Shown: positions 1-9,039 of the stretch, in pieces
How the letters are laid out: every line of letters begins with the position of its first letter
Numbering within the stretch: position 1 is the first letter of the stretch
Assembly (NCBI GenBank): GCA_036381255.1
Contig: DASVDG010000042.1
Location: forward strand, 1-64,000
Origin: CALBZE01 sp036381255
Lineage (GTDB): Bacteria > Gemmatimonadota > Gemmatimonadetes > Longimicrobiales > RSA9
DNA: 64,000 bases
Direction of reading: 5' to 3'
The notes under the pieces: generated by a model
What the model was told of the DNA's origin: nothing
The model's database searches: none
The model's input: only the letters and a program-made list of their open reading frames with translations
Program-made: the position numbers and the translations under genes

Positions 1-10
1 CGGAGGCGGG

Positions 11-880
11 TCAATGAACGTGCATCGGGGTGCGCGCCCGGAGCCGTCCGGCAAACGACATGTTGAGACATGCGTTGTAACTGTCCCTCCCCGTCGGCCA
101 GGCCGCCACTTCGGCGGGCACGATCACGTTCCATCCCTCACTCGGGCTGGTCGGCGGGTATCCCTCCTTGCACGCTATCCCGGTATCGTCGGCGGGGGTC
201 CAGTACGCCGAGGCGACGATCGAGGCGACCGTGGACGCCTGATCCGTGATGTTGCCGTACTGGTCCCGGCCTCCCTCGACCATGTCGGTCAGGTGGATCG
301 TATCACCCACCTGCACGTCGCGGGGGATCCCAGGACCGCCAAAGATCACATCGACCGCCGGCCCCGGCTGGAACGTCGCCGTGAACACCGTGTCCACCCG
401 CGGCTCCCCGTCGACGACGAGGCGGACCTCCATCGTGCACGTGGCCGCCAGCGTGCCCCGCTCCCAGAACGTGGTCACGTATCCGGAATCGTCGGGAATC
501 GCCCCATCGACGAACGACGCACCGCAATGCCGTTCGGCCGTGGCTTCCGGGTGGTCGACCACGCGGAACGTCACGCTGGTGTTTGCCGGAAGGAGCGCGA
601 AGCTCGGACCGCCCGCCGCCACGGCCGCGCTCGGCTCCGCGCCGTCCACCGTGATGCGCGCGACCAGCGGCTCGGGGAGAAGGTTGTCAGGTGTGGTCTG
701 CGCCGGGGAGAAAGCGGCGGAGCCCGCCAGCGGGTCCGCCACCGGCGCGACCTGGCCGTCGCCGCTGACGATGACGAGATCGAGCTGGTCGGGGTCGGCG
801 ATATCCGGGTCGGTGCTGCCGGAGTCACTGCATGCCGCGAGCACGGCAGCGGCGAGGAGCGGCGCGAGGGGTCGAATCAA
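11..880 (-). CDS. Secreted lipoprotein of unknown function, beta-rich
   Basis: I do not recognise a specific family. The chosen TTG start (minus strand, 880-878) gives MIRPLAPLLAAAVLAAC, a short signal peptide with an LAAC lipobox, so the protein should be lipid-anchored after cleavage before Cys. A GGAGGT lies 8 nt upstream of this start; a second TTG sits one codon earlier. The mature part is about 270 residues, rich in Val, Thr, Gly and Asp, with a pattern like Ig-like or big-type beta domains (segments such as VIVSGDGQ, VRLVVDGEP, FQPGPAVDVIFGG). Four cysteines beyond the lipobox could form disulphides. It stands alone, and nothing in the flanks indicates its partner. The envelope location is well supported; the function is open. 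Confidence 0.7.
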   Translation of the reverse strand: MIRPLAPLLAAAVLAACSDSGSTDPDIADPDQLDLVIVSGDGQVAPVADPLAGSAAFSPAQTTPDNLLPEPLVARITVDGAEPSAAVAAGGPSFALLPANTSVTFRVVDHPEATAERHCGASFVDGAIPDDSGYVTTFWERGTLAATCTMEVRLVVDGEPRVDTVFTATFQPGPAVDVIFGGPGIPRDVQVGDTIHLTDMVEGGRDQYGNITDQASTVASIVASAYWTPADDTGIACKEGYPPTSPSEGWNVIVPAEVAAWPTGRDSYNACLNMSFAGRLRARTPMHVH

Positions 881-1391
881 CAAGTTGCACCTCCAGGGTG
901 AGGGTTGAAGATGCACCGCCCCAAGATGGTAGCCGGGGGGTGTGACCGCAACGCCGATGTGCTCGGCCGCGTACCGCCGCTGCACGGCGATCGAGCAGTG
1001 TCATGGCTGAAAACCCGATAAATGGCGTTTGAACGTGACGGCAAAGGGGGGAAGGTGATGCGGATCTTCGGTGACCACTACGTCAGCCGGTGGTGCGTGC
1101 GGATCTTCCGACGCCCCCACTCGGCACCACAGAGGCCCTACATCTACACCCGGACCTCTCTGGCATTCGGCGCCGGGCCGATAGGTGTGCAGGTGATGCG
1201 GACGATGAGCGCGACCAGGTGCCCGAGGCGCTGCCCGTGTCAAAGTCAACTGACCGACGTGTCAAAAGCAAGTGGCCGGCTACATCGGCCCGTACTACGA
1301 CATCCGCGATCCGGGGTTCCTTCCCCACACCCCGTCGCCTCGAACTTACAAACGATCCTGAATTTTCCCTATCCCTCTCCCGCTCCCGCGG
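881..1391. other. Intergenic gap with no supported gene
   Basis: This 511-bp gap separates the start of the leftmost lipoprotein gene from the stop of the ChaN-like gene. It contains only open frames with arginine/proline-rich, poorly conserved-looking translations and no convincing ribosome-binding site. GCGGATCTTC occurs twice about 40 bp apart (near 1060 and 1100). The promoter of the leftmost gene should lie at the left end of the gap, but I cannot place it confidently. Confidence 0.5.
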
Positions 1392-2315
1392 CTACCCCGC
1401 CCCGTCTCGCGTGAAGACGAGCACGTCCGCCCGCTCCCGGTTCTGCCGAACCGGCAACTGGTCGAGGTCCTCGACCGGAACGCCGGTCACGAGCAGGACC
1501 CGCGTCGCCGGCGCGCGTCGAGCGACGCGGGCGGGAATGCCCTGCCCGAAGTCGCTGTGGAACGCGCCGGTCACGTGCAGCACGAGCGCGCCGGGCCAGC
1601 GCGAGCGCGCGGCGACGATGGACTCCGCCATCGTCTCGTCCTTCACGCACTGCGCGTGGTAGTACCGGACCATCGCGGCGTCGGCGCCTGCCCCGGCGTG
1701 GCCGCCCATCGCCGCGAGGAAGCGTTCGAAGTACGCGTCGCGCGGGCAGGCGATCTCGCGGGCGATGAAGGCGGCGCGCTCCGCCGCGGGCAGGGTGCGC
1801 AGCGTGTCGAGTCCGCCGGCGGCGACCATCGCGGCGTAGCGGCGCGGCACGTTCGCCGCGACGACGGGCCACCCGCGCGCGCGGGCGAGCGCGACGAGCG
1901 GGCGGTAGTCCGTGGCGTAGTTCGGCCACGGCCGGGCCGCCGCCAGGAACCGCTCCTCGGTGATGCGGCCCGCGAGGTAGTCGTCGAGGACCGGCTGCAC
2001 GTCGCGCTCGAACATCTCGAGCGAGAGGACCACCGTGTCGCGGCGCTCGGCGAGGGCGGCGAGGAGCGCGTGCTGCACCCGGTGTGTTCCGGCGTCATCG
2101 TGCAGCTCACCGAAGAAGACGACATCGGCGGCAGCGGCGCGGCCGGCGAGCGCCCGGAGGTCGAGCGGCCGGCCGGCCTCCGCGTCGACGACCCGGTGCG
2201 GCGCGAGCGCGGCGCCGGGGGCGGGCGGCGCGGGCGCCGACGGGCCGCCCGCGGCGCAGGCGGCCGCGGCGAGGAGCGCGAACGGGATCGGGGCACGGCG
2301 GTGTCGGTGGCGCAT
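1392..2315 (-). CDS. ChaN-like (DUF399) putative haem-binding lipoprotein
   Basis: This is a 307-residue protein with an N-terminal signal (MRHRHRRAPIPFALLAAAAC) and a weak lipobox at Cys20. FGELHDD near residues 68-74, SLEMFERD near 98-105, the WPNYATDYRPLV block and NVPR match the signature spacing of the ChaN/DUF399 family, related to the Tiki/EreA fold. Campylobacter ChaN is an iron-regulated lipoprotein that binds haem as a dimer, so a role in haem or iron handling at the envelope is possible. The start at 2315 was preferred over an upstream in-frame ATG (2369) because it puts the signal peptide at the N-terminus. No haem uptake genes are adjacent. Confidence 0.8.
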   Translation of the reverse strand: MRHRHRRAPIPFALLAAAACAAGGPSAPAPPAPGAALAPHRVVDAEAGRPLDLRALAGRAAAADVVFFGELHDDAGTHRVQHALLAALAERRDTVVLSLEMFERDVQPVLDDYLAGRITEERFLAAARPWPNYATDYRPLVALARARGWPVVAANVPRRYAAMVAAGGLDTLRTLPAAERAAFIAREIACPRDAYFERFLAAMGGHAGAGADAAMVRYYHAQCVKDETMAESIVAARSRWPGALVLHVTGAFHSDFGQGIPARVARRAPATRVLLVTGVPVEDLDQLPVRQNRERADVLVFTRDGAG

Positions 2316-2676
2316 TGCGTTTCCGGGTCGGAAAGGTCGACGGGGCGCAAACGTCCCGCCGGCCGGCATCCTCGCTCGGGCCGGTCCGGCCGGCGGAAAG
2401 GTACGCAGCGCAGGCGGAGGACTTCAAGCGCCGACCCCGCGGGCGGCGACCGGCGCGGGCGGCGCGAAAGGCGCCGACGACGCGGGCAACGCGGGCAACT
2501 CGGGCAACTCGGGCAACTCGGGCAACTCGGGCAACGCGCGCAACGCGGGAAACTCGGGAAACGCCGGCGACGCGGCCGCGGCACGGCGTCGTCGGCGCAC
2601 GCGTCCTGGCGCGCCGCACGCTCCTTGCCACGTACACCGTTGGGAGCGCTCCACGAACCCACACCGGAGGCGTGGC
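2316..2676. other. Gap holding a tandem repeat; no supported gene
   Basis: This 361-bp gap lies between the divergent ChaN-like gene and a short rightward ORF. Its centre is the 9-bp tandem repeat listed separately. The surrounding bases are arginine- and proline-codon-rich in every frame, with no family resemblance. It must contain the promoters of both flanking transcription units. Confidence 0.5.
2481..2565. repeat. Nine-base tandem repeat, about ten units
   Basis: The unit GGGCAACTC is repeated head-to-tail. The central five copies are identical and the outer copies degenerate (GGGCAACGC, CGCAACGCG, GGGAAACTC). The period of nine is a multiple of three, so it would read as Gly-Asn-Ser on the plus strand or Glu-Leu-Pro on the minus strand. 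No ribosome-binding site or recognisable protein surrounds it, so I treat it as a non-coding simple repeat in the divergent promoter region. Confidence 0.85.
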
Positions 2677-2739
2677 ATGGAGAGGGACATCCTGCGCGGT
2701 GCGGGCGTCGAGCGCGTCGGCGAGCCGCTGGACCGTTGA
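2677..2739 (+). CDS. Possible 20-residue leader ORF
   Basis: ATG at 2677 follows a GGAGGC with 5-nt spacing and reads MERDILRGAGVERVGEPLDR before TGA at 2739. The next gene starts 16 nt later and its product also begins MERD. This may be a small upstream ORF coupled to that gene, or a remnant of duplication of its 5' end. It could also be chance. The only support is the ribosome-binding site, the position and the shared first residues. Confidence 0.35.
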   Translation: MERDILRGAGVERVGEPLDR

Positions 2740-2754
2740 AACGGAGGGACCGCG

Positions 2755-3156
2755 ATGGAACGCGACTGCTACCCGGGCCAGGAGCTCGGCACGCTACGGC
2801 GTCGGACCCGCGAGCTGATCCTGGAGGAGCTGGGCCGGTTGGGCGAGGCGGCGTACGGAGATCCGTCGCTGACGGAGGCGGTGGACTTCGGGCTGGCCAA
2901 GGCCCGCGAGCTGGGCCGCGAGGCGGGCCTCGACGAGACCGCCATCGACGAGATCACGCAGGAGGAGGCGCGGCGCGTCATCGCCGACGCGCAGCACGGG
3001 CGCGGCCGGCGCTCCGGCAAGAAGTCGCGGCACACGACGCAGATCCTGCGGGAATCCGAGGGCCGGGGCGACATGCTGGGGCGGCCCGAGCCCGGGCCGG
3101 AGGACGAGAAGCGGGGGGAGGCGTGGCGGGGGCCGGCGTCCGGCCCCCGCCCGTGA
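2755..3156 (+). CDS. Small charged hypothetical protein
   Basis: This is a 133-residue cytosolic-looking protein with no signal peptide or membrane segment and no family that I recognise. A GGAGGG lies 7 nt before the ATG. Residues 15-80 look helical and acidic/basic (RELILEELGRLGEAAYG, then LTEAVDFGLAKARELGREAG), while the last 50 are low-complexity basic and proline-rich (GRGRRSGKKSRH, then PEPGPEDEKR). A perfect 11-bp hairpin lies inside its last codons, and its TGA abuts the stop codon of the convergent RND pump gene with no base between. It is plausible as a real gene given its ribosome-binding site. Confidence 0.55.
   Translation: MERDCYPGQELGTLRRRTRELILEELGRLGEAAYGDPSLTEAVDFGLAKARELGREAGLDETAIDEITQEEARRVIADAQHGRGRRSGKKSRHTTQILRESEGRGDMLGRPEPGPEDEKRGEAWRGPASGPRP
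3126..3150. terminator. Bidirectional hairpin inside the 3' end of a CDS
   Basis: GCGGGGGCCGG at 3126-3136 and CCGGCCCCCGC at 3140-3150 form a perfect 11-bp stem with a CGT loop. It sits in the last codons of the small hypothetical gene and just past the stop of the convergent RND gene, so it can serve transcripts from both sides. There is no T-tract, so intrinsic termination is inferred from stem strength and position only. Confidence 0.6.
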
Positions 3157-6100
3157 TCAGTCGCCCCACGCGGGCTCCGGCGCGAGGCCGGCCTCTTCCC
3201 GCTCGCGCAGGATCTCCCGCTCGCGCTCGCCGGAGACGAAGCGGCGCTTGACCCAGGCGCCAAAGTCGTCGAAGTACGTGTACGCGACCGGCACGACGAC
3301 GAGCGTCAGCAGCGTCGAGGTGATCAGCCCGCCGATCACGGCGCGCGCCATCGGCGCGCGGAACCCGCCACCCTCGCCCATCGCCAGCGCGATCGGCAGC
3401 ATGCCGAAGATCATCGCGAGCGTGGTCATGATGATCGGGCGGAGCCGCACGGCGCCCGCCTCGATCAGCGCGGTCCGGCGGTCTGTGCCCTGGATCCGAC
3501 GCTGGTTCGCGTTGTCGACCAGCAGGATCGCGTTCTTCGTCACCAGCCCCATGAGCATGATGACGCCGATCATCGACATCATGTTCAGCGTGTCGTCGGT
3601 CACGAGCAGCGCGAGCAGCACGCCGACCAGCGAGAGCGGCAGCGAGAGCATGATCGCGAACGGCTGCGTGAACGACTCGAACTGGCTCGCCAGGATCAGG
3701 AAGATCAGGATCACCGCGAGCAGGATCGCCTCGAGAACGTAGCCGACGGTCTCGACGAGCTGCTCGGTCTCGCCGCCGAGACGGACCGAGTAGCCCGGCG
3801 GCAGGTCCATCTCCGCGACCCGCGTCTGGATCAGCCTGGACGCCTCGGAGATCGAGAGCTCCGGCGCGGTGTTCGCCGAGATCGTGGCCACGCGCTCGAG
3901 GTCCTGCCGATCGATCTGCGCGGGCGCGAAGCCCTCCTCGATGCGCGCGACCTGGCCGAGCGGCACCATCACCGCCTCGCCGTTCGACCCGCGCGCCGAG
4001 GTCGCGACGGGGAGCATCGCGAGGTCATGGACCGAGACGCGCTGCGACGGGTCGACCTGCACCACCACATCGCGCTCCTCGCCCGTCGGGTCCTCCCACC
4101 GCGTGGCCGTCTCCCCGGCCAGGAACGGCCGGACCGTGGCCGCGATCTGGCCGATGTCCAGCCCGACCTCGTTCGCGAGGTCCCGGTTCACGTCGATGCG
4201 GAACTCCGGCCGCGCGTCGCCCATCGACGACTGCACGTCCACGACGCCCGGGATCGCCGCGACGACCTCGGCCACCTCCCCGGCGATGCGCTGGAGCTCG
4301 CGCACATCCGGCCCCCGCACCTCGACGGCGAGCGGCGCCTGCGCGCCGCCCATCCCGCCGGCGTCGAGAACCGCGATGTCGGCGCCGAACGTGTTCGACA
4401 GGAGCCGACGCGCCTCGACCATCAACTCGTCCTGCGAGAGCGTGCGCTCCGCCGGCGGCACGAGCTTCACGTAGATCTCGCCGGCCGTCACCGTCCCCGT
4501 CGCGCCGGCGCCGATCGTGGTGTACGTGTAGTCGATGCCCTCAAGCGCGCCGAGCCCCGCCAGGAGCTGCTCCGCCTTGGCGCGGGTGTACGCCAGGCTC
4601 GAGCCCTCGGGCGTCTCGAACGTGACCGTGAACTCCGAGTTGTCCGAATCCGGCATGAAGCCGCCGCCGATCTGCGGGAAGAGCATGAACGCGCCGACGA
4701 ACGACGCGGCGGCCAGCCCCAGCGTCGTCTTGCGGTGCGAGAGCGCCCAGCGGATCACGCCGCGGTACTTCCCGGCCTGCGCATCGAACCAGCGGTTGAA
4801 CCGGCCGATCGTCCGGGTCACGAGGTTGCCGCCCGTGCCGTGGTGCGGGTCAACGCCCCACCACGCCGACAGCATCGGCGTCAGCGTGAACGAGACGAAC
4901 AGCGAGACGAGCACCGCCCACGCGACGGTCAGCCCGAACTGGTAGAAGAAGCGGCCGACGATCCCGCCCATGAACGCGACCGGCACGAACACGGCGACGA
5001 TCGAGAGCGTCGTCGCCAGCACCGCGAGCACGATCTCGCGCGTGCCGCGACCCGCCGCCGTGAAGTGGTCCTCGCCCATCTCGCGGTGGCGCACGATGTT
5101 CTCGATCACCACGATCGCGTCGTCGATCAGAATGCCGATCGAGAGCGAGAGCGCCATCAGCGTCAGGTTGTTCAGCGTGAAGCCGAGCCCGTCCAGCAGG
5201 ATGAACGCGCTGATGACCGAGACCGGCAGCGCGAGCGACGTGATCGCCGTCGCCTTCCAGTCGTTCAGGAACAGCATCACGACGACGATCGTCAGGATCG
5301 CGCCGAGCATCAGCTCGTGGATCACGCTCTCGACCGACTGGCGGATCGAGACGGAGTTGTCGCGCACGACCTGGATGTCGATGTCGGACGGGAGCGTCTC
5401 GCGCAGCTCGTCGACCGCCTCCATGACCTCGTCGGCCACCTCGACCGTGTTCGAGCCGGCGACCTTCAGCAGGTCGATGGCGACGGCGCGCTCGCCGTTC
5501 ACGAGCGCGAGTGAGCGCTCGTCCTCGCTCCCCTCCTCGACCCGGGCCACATCGCGCAGCCGGATCGGCTCGCCGTCGCGGTTCGCGACGATGATGTCGC
5601 CGAACTGACGCGCGTCCGTGATGCGGCCGGTCACGCGGACCAGCCGCTCCGTGCTGCCGCGCTCGAGCCGGCCGGCCGGCGCCTCCAGGTTCTGCGCGCG
5701 CAGCGCCATCATGACCTCCGGCACGGACACGCCGACCGCGCGCAGCCGGTCCGGCTGGAGGTAGACGCGGACCTCCTTCTCGACGCCGCCCGCCAGCCGC
5801 ACCTCGCCGACGCCGGCGATCGACTCGAGCCGGCGCCGGATCGTCTCGTCCGCCAGCGTCGTCAGCTCGACCAGCGACCGGTCGTCCGACGAAAGCGCCA
5901 GCGACAGGATCGGCATCGCGGCCGGATCGAACTTCTGCACGACCGGCGCCTCGATGTCCTCCGGCAGCTCGCGCCGGATCGACTCCAGCTTCGCCCGGAC
6001 GTCCTGCGCCGCGACATCCACGTCACGATCGAGGTCGAACTCGATCATGACGAGCGAGACGCCCTCGAGCGACGTCGACGTGATGCGGTCCACGCCCTCG

Positions 6101-6336
6101 ATCGGGTTGAACGCCTCCTCCATCCGCCGCGAGACCTCGCGCTCGATCGTCTCCGGGCTCGCGCCCGGGTAGACCGTCTGCACGGTCACGAACGGGATGT
6201 CGACCTCCGGGAACTCGTCGATCGGCAGACGCCGATAGGCGAAGAGCCCCAGCACCACCAGCCCGAGCATCACCATCGTGGTGAAGACCGGGCGTCGGAT
6301 CGCGAGGCCGCTCAGGCCTCCTCCGCTCGCTGCCAT
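3157..6336 (-). CDS. RND-family efflux pump, inner-membrane subunit (AcrB/HAE-1 type)
   Basis: This 1059-residue protein matches the usual length of RND transporters, with two halves of six helices and two large periplasmic loops. The first helix (PVFTTMVMLGLVVLGLFAY) is followed by the family block RRLPIDEFPEVDIP. SIGILIDDAIVVIENI in helix 4 carries the paired aspartates of the proton relay, and the C-terminal half has GVIMLMGLVTKNAILLVD. It should export hydrophobic compounds driven by protons, with the adaptor and TolC-like channel encoded just upstream. The start at 6336 was chosen because GGAGGAGGG precedes it and it lies one base after the adaptor stop; the upstream alternative adds an arginine-rich stretch overlapping the adaptor gene. 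The substrate is unknown. Confidence 0.95.
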   Translation of the reverse strand: MAASGGGLSGLAIRRPVFTTMVMLGLVVLGLFAYRRLPIDEFPEVDIPFVTVQTVYPGASPETIEREVSRRMEEAFNPIEGVDRITSTSLEGVSLVMIEFDLDRDVDVAAQDVRAKLESIRRELPEDIEAPVVQKFDPAAMPILSLALSSDDRSLVELTTLADETIRRRLESIAGVGEVRLAGGVEKEVRVYLQPDRLRAVGVSVPEVMMALRAQNLEAPAGRLERGSTERLVRVTGRITDARQFGDIIVANRDGEPIRLRDVARVEEGSEDERSLALVNGERAVAIDLLKVAGSNTVEVADEVMEAVDELRETLPSDIDIQVVRDNSVSIRQSVESVIHELMLGAILTIVVVMLFLNDWKATAITSLALPVSVISAFILLDGLGFTLNNLTLMALSLSIGILIDDAIVVIENIVRHREMGEDHFTAAGRGTREIVLAVLATTLSIVAVFVPVAFMGGIVGRFFYQFGLTVAWAVLVSLFVSFTLTPMLSAWWGVDPHHGTGGNLVTRTIGRFNRWFDAQAGKYRGVIRWALSHRKTTLGLAAASFVGAFMLFPQIGGGFMPDSDNSEFTVTFETPEGSSLAYTRAKAEQLLAGLGALEGIDYTYTTIGAGATGTVTAGEIYVKLVPPAERTLSQDELMVEARRLLSNTFGADIAVLDAGGMGGAQAPLAVEVRGPDVRELQRIAGEVAEVVAAIPGVVDVQSSMGDARPEFRIDVNRDLANEVGLDIGQIAATVRPFLAGETATRWEDPTGEERDVVVQVDPSQRVSVHDLAMLPVATSARGSNGEAVMVPLGQVARIEEGFAPAQIDRQDLERVATISANTAPELSISEASRLIQTRVAEMDLPPGYSVRLGGETEQLVETVGYVLEAILLAVILIFLILASQFESFTQPFAIMLSLPLSLVGVLLALLVTDDTLNMMSMIGVIMLMGLVTKNAILLVDNANQRRIQGTDRRTALIEAGAVRLRPIIMTTLAMIFGMLPIALAMGEGGGFRAPMARAVIGGLITSTLLTLVVVPVAYTYFDDFGAWVKRRFVSGEREREILREREEAGLAPEPAWGD

Positions 6337-6337
6337 C

Positions 6338-7456
6338 TCAGCCCTCCTCCGGCGTCGCGGCCTTCCGCGCCGTCGCATCCGCCGCACCGCTCACCCGGAC
6401 CGGCGTGCCCGGCTCGAGCTCGGCCGCCGGCGCGGCCACCACCTGCTCACCCTCGTTCACGCCCGACAGGATCGAGACGACGCCCGCCAGAACGTCGCGA
6501 ATCCCCGTCTCGACCGCGCGGCGCACGATGCGGCCGTTCTCGACGACCAGCACGTACGCCCCGGAACCGCCGTCGCGGACCGCGACCTCCGGGACGACCA
6601 GCGCATCCTCGATGCGATCGCCCACGATCCGGCCCGTCGCGAACTGGCCGGCCACCACCTTGCCGCCCGGGTTCGGAAGCTGCACGTACACGCCGACCTG
6701 ACGCGTCTGCAGGTCCGCCACCGGCTCGATCCGGTCGACCGTGCCGCGCAGCTCACGCCCCGGCTCCGCGTCGAGCGTGAAGACGACGGGCATCCCCGGC
6801 CGGATCCGGCCCGCCGCCTCGATCGGGATCTGCCCGGCGAGCTCGAGCCGCTGCGTGTTCACGACCGTGAACAGCTCGTGCCCCGAGTTGACCGCCTCGC
6901 CACCCGCGACGTGCCGCTCGCTGACCACGCCATCGATCGGCGCGACGATCGTCGTGCGCACCGCCTGCTCCGCCGCCGCCGCGGCCTGAGCGCGCGCCGC
7001 TTCGTACGCCGCGCGCGCGCTGCTGTAGTCCAGGTCCGACATCGCGCCGGCCTCGTGCAGCACCCGCGCCGACTCGAGGCGCTGCTCCGCCAGCGCCAGG
7101 TTCGCCTTCGCGGCCGCCGCCTGCGTGCGGATGCCATCCGCATCGATCGTCGCCAACACCTGCCCCTTGCGCACCGGCGTGCCGCGGTCGACGCGCACGT
7201 CCGACACCGTCCCCGACACCTGCGCCTTCACGGGCACGGCGCGGTACGGCATCAACGAGCCCGTCAGCACGACGCCGGCGGCGAGGTCCGTGCGCGTCGC
7301 GACGGCCACGTCGCTCGCGCCCAGCTCCACCACGACGGCCTGCTCCGGCGCGGCCTCGGCCGCGTTGCCACTCTCCCCGCCGCACGCGGCCACGGAAAGC
7401 AGCAGCGCGGCCACGATGGTCGAACCGGCGGCACCCTTCGCTACGATGTATCGCAT
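6338..7456 (-). CDS. RND efflux periplasmic adaptor (membrane fusion protein)
   Basis: This 372-residue lipoprotein has lipobox VAAC at residues 22-25. It shows the adaptor order of beta-barrel/lipoyl halves around a helical hairpin: GTVSDVRVDRGTPVRKGQVLATID is the first lipoyl half, the alanine- and glutamate-rich hairpin covers about residues 110-170, and TTIVAPIDGVVSERHVAGGEAVNSG is the second half. A beta-barrel and membrane-proximal domain follow. It bridges the RND pump and the TolC-like channel. A GAGGA is about 9 nt upstream of the ATG. The gene sits 36 bp after the channel gene and its stop is one base before the pump ATG, so the three are co-transcribed and probably translationally coupled. 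Confidence 0.93.
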   Translation of the reverse strand: MRYIVAKGAAGSTIVAALLLSVAACGGESGNAAEAAPEQAVVVELGASDVAVATRTDLAAGVVLTGSLMPYRAVPVKAQVSGTVSDVRVDRGTPVRKGQVLATIDADGIRTQAAAAKANLALAEQRLESARVLHEAGAMSDLDYSSARAAYEAARAQAAAAAEQAVRTTIVAPIDGVVSERHVAGGEAVNSGHELFTVVNTQRLELAGQIPIEAAGRIRPGMPVVFTLDAEPGRELRGTVDRIEPVADLQTRQVGVYVQLPNPGGKVVAGQFATGRIVGDRIEDALVVPEVAVRDGGSGAYVLVVENGRIVRRAVETGIRDVLAGVVSILSGVNEGEQVVAAPAAELEPGTPVRVSGAADATARKAATPEEG

Positions 7457-7492
7457 TGTCGCAGATCCTCTGGTCTCGATTGTCAGAATCGA

Positions 7493-9010
7493 CTAGTTGC
7501 CGCCCTGCGGTGCGGCGTCCGCCGGCACCCGGTCACCCGCGATCGCCCGGCTCCCGCCCAGCGCGCGGATCAGCGCGGCATCCGCGATGTGGTAATCCGT
7601 AAGCGCCTGCGCCAGGTTGGTCCGCGCCTGGAGCAGCGCGAGCCGGGCCTCGGACACCTCCAGCTGCGTCGCGAGGCCTCGCTCGTAGCGCAGCTCCGTG
7701 AGCTGGTAGACCCGATCCGCCTGGTCCACCGTCCGGCGCCGCGCCGCAATGTCGGCGCGCGCGCGCTCCCGCTCCCGCCGCGCCTGCTCGTACTGCAGCT
7801 CGACCGATTCCTTCAGCTGCTGCAGCTGGAGACGCGCGTCCTCCAGCGCCGCCTCCGCGACATCCACGTCCGCCGACCGCTTGAACCCATCGAAGATCGG
7901 CACCTGCACGGTGACGCCGGCGTTCCAGTCCGTCCGGGCGTCCGCCGAGAAGTCGAAGACCTCCGTCGGGTAGAGCTGCCGGCCGTACGTCATGTGCAGC
8001 GAGACCGTGGGCAGGAACGAACGCTTCGCGATCTTCACCTGCTGCTGCCGGATCGCGACCTGCCGCTCCGCCGCCTCGATCGCCGCCCGCTGCCGCAGCG
8101 CCTCGCGCTCCGCCGCGCCCGGCGCCGACAGCAGCTCTCCCTCCGGCGCTTCCAGCGACGTCGTCAGCTCGACCGGCTGGTCGAGCGGTACGTTCAGCAG
8201 CCGCTTCAGCTCGAACAGCGCCAGGTCCGCCGAATTCCGCGCCTGCACGAGCTGCGGCCTCAGGTTCTCCGCCGAGACCTCCGCCCGCATCACGTCCAGA
8301 TCCGACGCCTGACCCGCCCGCTCGCGCAGCCGCTCCTGCTCCAGGAACGCCTCCGCCTGGTCCAGCGCCGCCTGCGCGATCTCCTCCATCTCCCGCGCCA
8401 GAAGCGCACGGTAGTACGCCGTCCGCACCTGCTGCTCGATCTCCGCCACCTCCTCGACCACGCCCAAACGCGCCGCGGCCTCGAAGTCCTCCGCGATGTC
8501 CAGCGCCGCGCCCACGCGACCCCCCGAGTACAGGAGCTGCGTCCCCGTGATCGATGCGACGTACGCGTTCTCCCGGCCGAACGGAAGATCCCCGAACAGC
8601 GCGCCCAGCCCCGCCAGACCCGCCGTCGGCGCATGGTCCTCCAGGTACCGGACCCGCTCCTCGAGCGGCGCCGTCGGATCCGGATCGAACCGCAGCGAAT
8701 CCGGGAGCTCCACCGAGCCGCCCGACTCGAACGGCGACTCGAACGTCCGCGTGTACGACAGATTCCCCGTGATCTGCGGCAGCGCCGCCGAACGCGCGGA
8801 CCTCACCTGCGCCTCCGCCCGCTCCACCTGCGATCGCGCCAGCCGCACCTCCTGGCTCTCCGCGATCGCCCGCGCTACCGCCGCTTCCAGGCTGAGCTCG
8901 AGCACCTCACCCGGCGCCGGCGCCTCCTCTACCGGCGACTGCGCCCACGCCGTTCCCGCGCTCCCGACTCCGAGCGCCACGGCCACCACCACGACGAATT
9001 TCGAACTCAT
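7493..9010 (-). CDS. TolC-like outer-membrane efflux channel
   Basis: This protein of about 505 residues has a signal peptide (MSSKFVVVVAVALGVG, then AWAQ) and two repeated TolC halves rich in Ala, Glu, Gln and Arg heptads. Typical features are LSLEAAVARAIAESQEVRLARSQVERAEAQVRSAR in abbreviated form at the N-terminus and ARTNLAQALTDYHIADAALIRALG near the end. It should form the trimeric exit duct for the adjacent RND pump. The start at 9010 gives a canonical signal peptide; an upstream ATG at 9043 overlaps the regulator stop as ATGA, would add 11 residues, and is the alternative if coupling matters. It is second in the operon. Confidence 0.92.
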   Translation of the reverse strand: MSSKFVVVVAVALGVGSAGTAWAQSPVEEAPAPGEVLELSLEAAVARAIAESQEVRLARSQVERAEAQVRSARSAALPQITGNLSYTRTFESPFESGGSVELPDSLRFDPDPTAPLEERVRYLEDHAPTAGLAGLGALFGDLPFGRENAYVASITGTQLLYSGGRVGAALDIAEDFEAAARLGVVEEVAEIEQQVRTAYYRALLAREMEEIAQAALDQAEAFLEQERLRERAGQASDLDVMRAEVSAENLRPQLVQARNSADLALFELKRLLNVPLDQPVELTTSLEAPEGELLSAPGAAEREALRQRAAIEAAERQVAIRQQQVKIAKRSFLPTVSLHMTYGRQLYPTEVFDFSADARTDWNAGVTVQVPIFDGFKRSADVDVAEAALEDARLQLQQLKESVELQYEQARRERERARADIAARRRTVDQADRVYQLTELRYERGLATQLEVSEARLALLQARTNLAQALTDYHIADAALIRALGGSRAIAGDRVPADAAPQGGN

Positions 9011-9039
9011 CTCTATCGATCCATTCCCTTCGTTCGTGA

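Noticed and set aside
1022..1414. Plus-strand ORF of 130 codons in the first large gap
   Set aside because: No ribosome-binding site, no signal peptide or domain, irregular composition, and its end runs into the ChaN-like gene on the other strand.
2481..2565. CRISPR array
   Set aside because: The unit is only 9 bp and contiguous, with no spacers and no cas genes nearby.
2424..2690. Minus-strand ORF reading Glu-Leu-Pro repeats through the tandem repeat
   Set aside because: The periodic peptide follows from the 9-bp DNA repeat. There is no credible start site and no recognisable flanking sequence.
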